Shown here piece by piece: positions 32,766 through 39,324 of a stretch of DNA of 39,324 nucleotides. Source of the stretch: Comamonadaceae bacterium (lineage in GTDB: Bacteria; Pseudomonadota; Gammaproteobacteria; Burkholderiales; Burkholderiaceae_C); NCBI GenBank assembly GCA_947476285.1, contig CANJPU010000054.1, positions 1-39,324 on the forward strand, in the 5' to 3' direction. The notes under the pieces were generated by a model, which saw only the letters and a program-made list of their open reading frames with translations, searched no databases and was not told the DNA's origin. Position numbers and translations under genes: made by a program. How positions within the stretch are numbered: position 1 is the first letter of the stretch; every line of letters begins with the position of its first letter.

Positions 32766-34124
32766 ATGCTCACTGTCCTGGCTTTTCTTGTTGCGCTGGG
32801 CCTGCTGATTGCCGTTCATGAGTACGGCCATTACCGCGTGGCTGTGGCCTGCGAGGTCAAGGTGCTGCGTTTTTCCGTGGGCTTTGGCAAGACGCTGTAC
32901 CGTTGGCAACCTGCAAGGCAAAAGCCTGGGCAGAACACCGAGTTCGTCATTGGCGCGTTCCCGCTGGGCGGCTATGTGAAGATGCTCGACGAGCGCGAGG
33001 GCCCGGTGGACCCGGCCGAGCGGCACCTGGCTTTCAACAACCGTCCGCTGGCCGCGCGCGCTGCGATCGTGGCTGCGGGTCCGGCAGCCAACCTGCTGCT
33101 GGCCATCGTGCTGTACGCCTGCGTCAACTGGTACGGTGTGCAGGAACCCAAAGCCATATTGGCCAGCCCGGTGGCCGACTCAGTGGCGCAGCGCGCAGGT
33201 TTGCGCGGTGGTGAAAGGGTTGAGAAAGCCGCTTTTGAAGGCCAGGCGCCCGAACCCGTCCGATCGTTCGAGGACCTGCGCTGGTTGATCATGCGTGGCG
33301 CTCTGGACAAACGCGACGTCCGGCTGGAGCTGTCTCAAGGGCGGCAGATGCTGCTGCCCCTTAGCCAGCTTGAATCGGCCGATGCCGACGAGCAGCTTGC
33401 CCGCAAGATCGGAATCCTGAGCCCCTGGACCTCACCTGTCATCGGCGAAGTCATGGACAAAGGGGCGGCCCAGCGCTCTGGCCTGCTGCGCGGCGACGTC
33501 GTGCTGGCCATCGGCGGCACGCCGGTGGTCGACGGCCAGCAATTGCGCGAACTCATACGTTCCAGCGTCGCCCAGGGTCAGGGCGACCCAAGGGTCTGGC
33601 AGATTCGGCGAGAGGGCAAGGTGATCGAGCTCACGGTGACCGCGGATGCGGTGCAGGACAAAAATCAGCTCGTCGGCCGCATCAATGCCTTTGTGGGTGG
33701 GCCGCCCGAATTCGTCATGGTGAGCCACGGTCCTCTGGAGGGTCTGTGGAGCGGCACGCAGCGCACCTGGGAGATTTCCTGGCTGACCTTGCGCATGATG
33801 GGCCGGATGCTGATCGGGGAGGCTTCCCTCAAGAACATCAGCGGGCCGGTGACCATTGCCAGCTATGCCGGCAAGTCGGCCAGCATGGGCCTGATGCAGT
33901 ACCTGACCTTCCTGGCCTTCATCAGTGTGAGCCTGGGTGTGCTCAATCTGCTGCCATTGCCCGTCTTGGACGGCGGGCACCTGATGTATTATCTTTGGGA
34001 AGCCGTCACGGGCAGGGGTGTCTCCGACGCCTGGATGGAGCGTCTGCAGAAGGGCGGTATTGCGGTGCTGCTGCTCATGATGTCAATCGCCCTGTTCAAC
34101 GACGTCACACGTCTCTTTGGTTAA
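32766..34124 (+). CDS. rseP: Site-2 intramembrane protease RseP
   Basis: This is a 452-residue zinc metalloprotease of the inner membrane. HEYGH (His18, Glu19, His22) and LDGGH (Asp402) supply the metal and catalytic residues. PDZ-type regions occupy the periplasmic part (about 110-330, including GLLRGDVVLAIGGTPV). RseP cuts the anti-sigma factor RseA in the envelope stress response. AAGGA lies upstream of the ATG. It lies immediately upstream of bamA, whose failure to fold porins generates the stress signal. Confidence 0.97.
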   Translation: MLTVLAFLVALGLLIAVHEYGHYRVAVACEVKVLRFSVGFGKTLYRWQPARQKPGQNTEFVIGAFPLGGYVKMLDEREGPVDPAERHLAFNNRPLAARAAIVAAGPAANLLLAIVLYACVNWYGVQEPKAILASPVADSVAQRAGLRGGERVEKAAFEGQAPEPVRSFEDLRWLIMRGALDKRDVRLELSQGRQMLLPLSQLESADADEQLARKIGILSPWTSPVIGEVMDKGAAQRSGLLRGDVVLAIGGTPVVDGQQLRELIRSSVAQGQGDPRVWQIRREGKVIELTVTADAVQDKNQLVGRINAFVGGPPEFVMVSHGPLEGLWSGTQRTWEISWLTLRMMGRMLIGEASLKNISGPVTIASYAGKSASMGLMQYLTFLAFISVSLGVLNLLPLPVLDGGHLMYYLWEAVTGRGVSDAWMERLQKGGIAVLLLMMSIALFNDVTRLFG

Positions 34125-34175
34125 AACAATTTTGCGGTTTCCGGCGTCCGCAGCGACGCGGGCCAAGCTTGACTC

Positions 34176-36470
34176 ATGAAAAAACAATTGAAGCGCTTGC
34201 GCGTGCGTACCCTTGCATCCCTGCTGGCCCTGGCATTCGTGGCCAACGCATGGGCGGTGGACCCCTTCACTGTGAAGGACATCCGAATCGAAGGTTTGCA
34301 GCGCGTCGAGCCGGGGACCGTCTTTGCCTCGCTGCCTTTTCGCATCGGTGAACTCTACAACGACGAAAAGGGCTCGGCTGCCATTCGTTCGCTGTTCGGG
34401 CTTGGCCTGTTCAAGGACGTTCGTCTGGAGGTCAACGGTGAGGTGCTGGTGGTGATCGTCGAGGAGCGCCCCACGGTGGCCGACGTGGAGTTCGCCGGCT
34501 CCAAGGAATTCGACAAGGACGTGCTCAAGAAAGCCCTGCGTGACATCGGCCTGACTGAAGGCCGACCCTATGACCAGGGCCTGGCCGACCGCGCTGAGCA
34601 GGAGCTCAAGCGCCAATACATCAACCGCAGCCTCTATGGCGCCGAAGTCGTCACCACCGTCACACCTATTGAGCGCAACCGCATCAACCTGACTTTCACC
34701 GTCACTGAGGGTGAGCCAGCCCGCATCAATGAAATCCGAATTGTCGGCAGCCGGGCCTTCAACGAGTCCACCCTGCGCGGCCTGTTCGATCTGGACACCG
34801 GCGGCATGCTCAGTTGGTACACCAAGTCTGACCGCTACTCGCGCGCCAAGCTCAATGCCGACCTTGAGGCGCTGCGCTCCTACTACCTCAGCCGTGGGTA
34901 TCTTGAGTTCCGCATCGATTCCACCCAGGTGGCCATCTCGCCCAACAAGCAGGACATCGGCATCACCATCAACGTATCCGAAGGCGAGCGGTATGTGGTC
35001 TCGTCCGTCAGGTTGGAGGGCAACTACCTGGGCAAGGAAAACGAGTTCAAGTCTTTGGTGACCATCAAACCGGGCGAGGCCTATAACGCCGATCAAGTGG
35101 CCGCGACGTCCAAGGCTTTCACCGACTATTTTGGCAACTTCGGTTACGCATTCGCCAACGTGGAGGCGCGCCCTGAAATCGATCGCGCCAATAACCGAGT
35201 TGCCTTCGTGCTGGTGGCCGATCCTTCGCGCCGCGCTTATGTGCGCCGTGTCAATATCGCCGGCAACAACCGAACCCGCGACGAAGTGTTGCGCCGTGAA
35301 CTGCGCCAGTTCGAAGCCTCATGGTATGACGCAGACAAGATCAAACTGTCGCGCGACCGCCTGGACAGGCTGGGCTACTTCAGAGACGTCAACGTCGAGA
35401 CCACCGATGTTCCCGGTGCCCCGGATCAGGTGGATCTGAACGTCACCGTGCTTGAAAAGCCCACGGGTAGCCTGCAGTTGGGCGCTGGCTTCTCCAGTGC
35501 CGAGCGGCTGGCCTTGTCCTTCTCCATCAGGCAGGAGAACGCCTTCGGTTCGGGCAACTACCTGGGCGTGGAGGTCAACACCAGCAAGTACAACCGCGCC
35601 GTGGTGTTCAACTCGGTTGACCCGTATTTCACTGCTGACGGAATTTCACGCACCTTGGATCTCTATCACCGTGCGACCAAGCCTTACGTGAACCAGGGGG
35701 GCAACTACGAGCTTGTCACCACCGGCGCAGGCTTGCGCTTTGGCATCCCATTCTCCGAACTCGACACGGTGTATTTTGGCGGTGCACTGGAGCGAACCCA
35801 GATCAAGCCGGGCACCAATATTCCGGCGGCATACCTTGCCTACGCCAATCAGTTTGGCTACGCGAGCACCGGCCTGCCCCTGACGGTAGGCTGGGCGCGC
35901 GACAGCCGTGACAGCGCGTTGGCCCCAACCAGAGGCCGTTATCAGCGGGCTGCCGGGGAAGTTGGCATTGCCGGTGATACCCGTTACACCCGCACAAGCT
36001 ACCAGTTGCAACAGTTTGTGCCTCTGAACAAGCAGTACACCTTGGCCTTCAATGGAGAACTCGGCTGGGGCAAGGGACTGGGCGGGCGGCCGTTCCCGGT
36101 GTTCAAGAACTTCTATTCGGGTGGCCTGGGCTCTGTGCGCGGCTTTGAACAAGGCACGGTCGGCCCGAGGGACGTCACCGGAGCTACCGTTGGTGGGGCG
36201 CGCAAGATCAACCTGAATGCAGAGATCATCACGCCCTTCCCGGGTGCCGGCAACGACCGGACGCTGCGCATGTTCGGCTTTTTCGATGCGGGCAACGTGT
36301 ACAGCGAGACCGATAAAGTCACTCTCAAGGACCTGCGCGCCTCCGTCGGCGTGGGCCTTTCCTGGATTTCCCCGATCGGCCCGTTACGACTGGCCCTGGG
36401 TAATCCGATTCGCAAGTTCGCTGGGGATAGAATCCAGAGAATGCAATTCCAGATTGGAACATCTTTCTAA
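34176..36470 (+). CDS. bamA: Outer membrane protein assembly factor BamA
   Basis: This 764-residue Omp85 protein is the core of the BAM complex that inserts beta-barrels. A signal peptide covers residues 1-27 (cleavage after NAWA). Five POTRA domains follow (starting FTVKDIRIEGLQRVEPGTVF), then a 16-strand barrel from about 430. The barrel includes GGLGSVRGFEQGTVGPRD, the VRGF/Y lid-lock motif of loop 6. The chain ends with Phe (QFQIGTSF), the C-terminal signature. The stop overlaps the skp start by one base. Confidence 0.99.
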   Translation: MKKQLKRLRVRTLASLLALAFVANAWAVDPFTVKDIRIEGLQRVEPGTVFASLPFRIGELYNDEKGSAAIRSLFGLGLFKDVRLEVNGEVLVVIVEERPTVADVEFAGSKEFDKDVLKKALRDIGLTEGRPYDQGLADRAEQELKRQYINRSLYGAEVVTTVTPIERNRINLTFTVTEGEPARINEIRIVGSRAFNESTLRGLFDLDTGGMLSWYTKSDRYSRAKLNADLEALRSYYLSRGYLEFRIDSTQVAISPNKQDIGITINVSEGERYVVSSVRLEGNYLGKENEFKSLVTIKPGEAYNADQVAATSKAFTDYFGNFGYAFANVEARPEIDRANNRVAFVLVADPSRRAYVRRVNIAGNNRTRDEVLRRELRQFEASWYDADKIKLSRDRLDRLGYFRDVNVETTDVPGAPDQVDLNVTVLEKPTGSLQLGAGFSSAERLALSFSIRQENAFGSGNYLGVEVNTSKYNRAVVFNSVDPYFTADGISRTLDLYHRATKPYVNQGGNYELVTTGAGLRFGIPFSELDTVYFGGALERTQIKPGTNIPAAYLAYANQFGYASTGLPLTVGWARDSRDSALAPTRGRYQRAAGEVGIAGDTRYTRTSYQLQQFVPLNKQYTLAFNGELGWGKGLGGRPFPVFKNFYSGGLGSVRGFEQGTVGPRDVTGATVGGARKINLNAEIITPFPGAGNDRTLRMFGFFDAGNVYSETDKVTLKDLRASVGVGLSWISPIGPLRLALGNPIRKFAGDRIQRMQFQIGTSF

Positions 36471-36979
36471 TGAAGTACTTTTCCCGCCAATGCCTTGCTC
36501 TTGTTGTTGGCGTGCTCGCGCTGGCCGCACAGGCGCAGGCACAGGAATTCCGAGTCGGGTTTGTCAACACCGATCGGATCTTCCGCGAGGCCAACACAGC
36601 CAAGGCTGCCCAAGCCAAGCTGGAGCAAGAGTTCTCTCGCCGTGAGAAAGAACTCAACGATCTTGGCAACACCTTGAAGAATCTGTCCGACAAGTTCGAG
36701 CGCGAGGCGCCCACCTTGTCTGAAAGCCAGCGCGTTCAGCGACAAAAGCAGGTGGCTGATCAGGACCGCGACTTCCAGCGCAAGCGACGCGAGTTCCAGG
36801 AAGACCTCAACGCCCGCAAGAATGAAGAGCTGCAGCAGGTGCTTGAGCGGGCCAATCGCGTCGTCAAGCAAGTGGCTGAGGCTGAAAAATACGATGTGGT
36901 CCTGCAAGAGGCCGTTTACATCAACCCCAAGCACGACATCACCGACAAGGTGATCAAGGCGCTCAACGCAGTCCGATAA
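36470..36979 (+). CDS. skp: Periplasmic chaperone Skp/OmpH
   Basis: This 169-residue chaperone holds unfolded outer-membrane proteins for BamA. A signal peptide of about 24 residues ends AQAQAQ. The opening of the mature part RVGFVNTDRIFREANTAKAA is typical, followed by long charged helices that form the tentacles of the trimer (EFSRREKELNDLGNTLKNL onward). Translational coupling with bamA (TAATG) matches their joint role. Confidence 0.96.
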   Translation: MKYFSRQCLALVVGVLALAAQAQAQEFRVGFVNTDRIFREANTAKAAQAKLEQEFSRREKELNDLGNTLKNLSDKFEREAPTLSESQRVQRQKQVADQDRDFQRKRREFQEDLNARKNEELQQVLERANRVVKQVAEAEKYDVVLQEAVYINPKHDITDKVIKALNAVR

Positions 36980-36982
36980 GGT

Positions 36983-37957
36983 GTGCAGCTTCCACTAGGC
37001 TCCATCGTTGAGGCGCTCGGTGGTGAGCTCCTAGGCGATGCTACGCGCCCCATAGAAGGCCTGGCGCCTCTTGAGTCGGCTACCAGCGCTCAGCTCAGCT
37101 TTCTGAGCAATCCCAGGTACCAGCAGAAACTGGCTTCGTCCAAGGCAGGCTGCGTCATCGTAGGCCCTGCCATGCGCGATGTTGCATGCGCGCGTGGCGA
37201 CTGCATCGTCGTGGACGATCCTTATCTCTATTTTGCTCGCGTCACGCAGTTGTGGCGGCGGCAACTTGGCAATGCGGCTGGTCCTTTGATCCACCCAAGC
37301 GCGGTGATCGATCCGCAGGCCCATGTCGATCCCAGCGCGCGCATTGGCGCATTCTGCGTGGTGGAGCGCGGCGCAAGCATTGGTGCTGACACAGTACTCA
37401 AGTCCCGTGTCACCGTCAGCGAGGATTGCGTGATCGGCAGCCGATGCCTGCTGCACCCAGGGGTGGTGATCGGGGCCGACGGGTTTGGTTTCGCTCCCAA
37501 TGAGGGGCAGTGGGAAAAGATCGAGCAGCTTGGCGCGGTGCGCATTGGCGACGATGTCGAAATCGGGGCCAACACCTGCATCGACCGCGGCGCGCTGGGC
37601 GACACCATCATCGAAGACGGTGTCAAACTGGACAATCTGATCCAGATTGGTCACAACGTGCGCATCGGCAAGCACACAGCCATGGCGGGTTGCGCTGCAG
37701 TTGCCGGCAGTGCCACCATAGGGGCGCACTGCACCATTGGTGGCCGTGCAGGTATTTTGGGGCACTTGACCATCGCTGACCACGTGCACATCTCATCAAC
37801 ATCCCTGGTCACGCGCTCCATTTTGAAGCCCGGCCATTACACCGGCGTCTTTCCCATCGACGACAATGCGACCTGGGAGAAGAACGCGGCCACATTGAAG
37901 CAGTTGCACAGCTTGCGCGAGCGCATTAAGGCCCTTGAAAAGAAGACCGACACATGA
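36983..37957 (+). CDS. lpxD: UDP-3-O-(3-hydroxyacyl)glucosamine N-acyltransferase
   Basis: This 324-residue acyltransferase adds the second 3-hydroxyacyl chain in lipid A synthesis. The N-terminal uridine-binding domain spans about 1-100. A left-handed beta-helix of hexapeptide repeats spans about 103-290, and a C-terminal helix follows. Catalytic His224 is in [11 protein letters not shown]. The GTG at 36983 is chosen because it gives the family-typical start [13 protein letters not shown]. It lies four bases after the skp stop and has only a poorly spaced AAGG. The stop overlaps the fabZ start. Confidence 0.97.
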   Translation: MQLPLGSIVEALGGELLGDATRPIEGLAPLESATSAQLSFLSNPRYQQKLASSKAGCVIVGPAMRDVACARGDCIVVDDPYLYFARVTQLWRRQLGNAAGPLIHPSAVIDPQAHVDPSARIGAFCVVERGASIGADTVLKSRVTVSEDCVIGSRCLLHPGVVIGADGFGFAPNEGQWEKIEQLGAVRIGDDVEIGANTCIDRGALGDTIIEDGVKLDNLIQIGHNVRIGKHTAMAGCAAVAGSATIGAHCTIGGRAGILGHLTIADHVHISSTSLVTRSILKPGHYTGVFPIDDNATWEKNAATLKQLHSLRERIKALEKKTDT

Positions 37958-38394
37958 TGGACATTCACCAAATTCTGAAACTGCTTCCGCACCGCTACCC
38001 CATTCTGCTGGTGGACCGGGTGCTGGAAATCGAAAAGGGCAAGCGCATCAAGGCCCTGAAGAACGTGACAATCAACGAGCCTTTTTTCCAGGGCCATTTC
38101 CCGCACAGGCCGGTCATGCCGGGCGTATTGATGCTGGAGGCCATGGCTCAGACCGCCGCGCTGCTGTCTTTCGCGAGCATCGACGCCTCCCCAGATGACA
38201 ACAGGGTCTACTACTTCGCCGGTATCGACGCGGCCCGCTTCAAGCGGCCGGTCGAGCCGGGCGATCAATTGGTGATGGATGTCTCGCTGGAGCGCACAAA
38301 AGCCGGTATCTACAAGTTCAAGGGTGTGGCCAGGGTGGGCCAAGAGCTTGCCTGCGAGGCCGAATTGATGTGCACCATGCGCACGATTGCATAG
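37954..38394 (+). CDS. fabZ: 3-hydroxyacyl-ACP dehydratase FabZ
   Basis: This 146-residue hot-dog-fold dehydratase acts in fatty acid elongation. Catalytic His48 ([11 protein letters not shown]) and Glu62 (LEAMAQ) are present. It competes with LpxA and LpxD for 3-hydroxyacyl-ACP, which explains its conserved place between them. The start could be ATG 37954 (overlapping the lpxD stop) or ATG 37957. Confidence 0.98.
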   Translation: MMDIHQILKLLPHRYPILLVDRVLEIEKGKRIKALKNVTINEPFFQGHFPHRPVMPGVLMLEAMAQTAALLSFASIDASPDDNRVYYFAGIDAARFKRPVEPGDQLVMDVSLERTKAGIYKFKGVARVGQELACEAELMCTMRTIA

Positions 38395-38406
38395 GAAGGC
38401 CTGGCG

Positions 38407-39201
38407 GTGACACAGATTCATCCGACTGCGATCGTCGATCCAAAGGCGCAGATCGACAGCACAGTGACGGTCGGCCCCTACACCGTGATCGGCCCTCACG
38501 TGAAGATCGCGGCGGGCACCACGGTTGGGCCGCACTGCGTGATTGAAGGCCACACCTCCATAGGCAGTGACAACCGCATTTTTCAGTTCGCATCACTGGG
38601 CGCGATTCCGCAGGACAAGAAGTACGCGGGCGAGCCCTGCGAACTGATCATCGGGGAGCGCAACACCATCCGCGAATTCACCACCTTCAACATCGGCTCG
38701 CCCGGGGGCGGAGGTGTTACGCGCGTAGGCAACGACAACTGGCTGATGGCCTATGTTCACCTGGCCCATGACTGCATGGTGGGCAACCACACCATTTTCG
38801 CCAACAACTCGCAGTTGGCCGGTCATGTGGAAGTGGGTGATTGGGTCATTCTGGGCGGCTTCACCATGGTGCACCAGTTTGTGCGCATCGGCGCGCACGG
38901 CATGACCGCCTTGTGCTCGGTGCTGTTGGCCGACCAGCCGCCCTTCGTCATGAGTCAGGGCCAACCGGCGCGCGCCCGGTCCATGAACTATGAAGGCCTG
39001 CGCCGGCGCGGCTTTTCGGCAGAGCGAATCGCCGCCGTCAAGGCCATGCACAAGGCGCTTTACCGCGACGGTCTCACCTTGGATGATTCCAGGCAGCGTA
39101 TCGCTCAGTTGGCGCAGTCAATGCCCGACGCAGCGGCGGATGTGAGCCTCATGACATCCTTTCTCGACCGGGTCACCACGCAACGTGGCATCGTCCGATA
39201 G
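38407..39201 (+). CDS. lpxA: UDP-N-acetylglucosamine O-acyltransferase
   Basis: This 264-residue hexapeptide-repeat acyltransferase starts lipid A synthesis by acylating UDP-GlcNAc. Beta-helix repeats run from [13 protein letters not shown] to about residue 185. Catalytic His121 is in [13 protein letters not shown]. The substrate region [12 protein letters not shown] and a C-terminal helical domain are normal. The GTG at 38407 follows GGAAGG at suitable spacing. Confidence 0.98.
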   Translation: MTQIHPTAIVDPKAQIDSTVTVGPYTVIGPHVKIAAGTTVGPHCVIEGHTSIGSDNRIFQFASLGAIPQDKKYAGEPCELIIGERNTIREFTTFNIGSPGGGGVTRVGNDNWLMAYVHLAHDCMVGNHTIFANNSQLAGHVEVGDWVILGGFTMVHQFVRIGAHGMTALCSVLLADQPPFVMSQGQPARARSMNYEGLRRRGFSAERIAAVKAMHKALYRDGLTLDDSRQRIAQLAQSMPDAAADVSLMTSFLDRVTTQRGIVR

Positions 39202-39217
39202 TGTAGTGTTTCACTCT

Positions 39218-39324
39218 ATGCAGCACTTAATAAAACCGATGGATTTGTCGTCCTGGCTAGGCGCAAACCACAGCGATGCCCAGTGGCATCGCGCGGATTT
39301 GCAACGACGCCAGGGCGGCAAAGA
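39218..39324 (+). CDS. Partial unrecognised ORF at the right edge
   Basis: An ATG at 39218 opens a frame MQHLIKPMDLSSWLGANH and onward that remains open to the window end (35 codons, 3' truncated). It does not look like the start of LpxB, which often follows lpxA. No clear Shine-Dalgarno is seen. An in-frame ATG at 39239 is an alternative start. It may be a real gene of unknown function or a chance frame. Confidence 0.4.
   Translation, partial: MQHLIKPMDLSSWLGANHSDAQWHRADLQRRQGGK

Overview
The window looks like a chromosomal segment of a GC-rich betaproteobacterium in the order Burkholderiales, most likely near Comamonadaceae. This rests on several features. Three Bug/TctC-type periplasmic receptors are present. 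A phaR gene lies next to rimO. The block rpsB-tsf-pyrH-frr-uppS-cdsA-dxr-rseP-bamA-skp-lpxD-fabZ-lpxA has the standard proteobacterial order. No search was run, so the placement is by recognition only.

Layout. (1) 1-620: two IS-like 19-bp repeats, tRNA-Val(GAC) with promoter and terminator, and a 5' fragment of a CoA-transferase gene. (2) 649-8759: a co-directional accessory catabolic block in the order Bug receptor, NDP-forming acyl-CoA synthetase, crotonase, crotonase, NDP-forming acyl-CoA synthetase, Bug receptor. The paralogues are arranged as A-B-C-C'-B'-A'. (3) 8765-11083: an IS3-type transposase remnant followed by a lone mshM-mshN pair. (4) 11232-17032: a CaiB/BaiF CoA-transferase, a cupin and an alpha/beta hydrolase; then a LysR regulator divergent from a third Bug receptor plus a TauD-type dioxygenase. 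(5) 17162-26577: phaR, rimO, tRNA-Leu(CAG) on the minus strand, rnr, an SDR, and a minus-strand amidase-dadA-nnr operon. (6) 26630-39201: the translation, nucleotide, isoprenoid, phospholipid, outer-membrane-assembly and lipid A block. A partial unrecognised ORF runs off the right edge.

How the genes may work together. In the accessory part, Bug receptors would bind carboxylates. The ADP-forming synthetases or the CaiB-type transferase would make CoA thioesters, and the crotonases would act on those. The CaiB/cupin/hydrolase and Bug/TauD units around the LysR gene look like a second substrate-specific pathway. No substrate can be named from sequence. In the conserved block, UppS, CdsA and Dxr feed lipid carriers and phospholipids. 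LpxD, LpxA and FabZ start lipid A and fatty acid synthesis. BamA, Skp and RseP build and monitor the outer membrane.

The observations most worth checking are: the 61-bp near-identical copy of the caiB start at 540 and 11232, which brackets the accessory block; the IS remnants inside that interval; the mirrored paralogue order; crotonases that lack the first catalytic Glu; and an rnr gene with no ordinary start codon after an overlapping tRNA-Leu promoter. I did not find CRISPR arrays, prophage, or a clearly new defence-type system.
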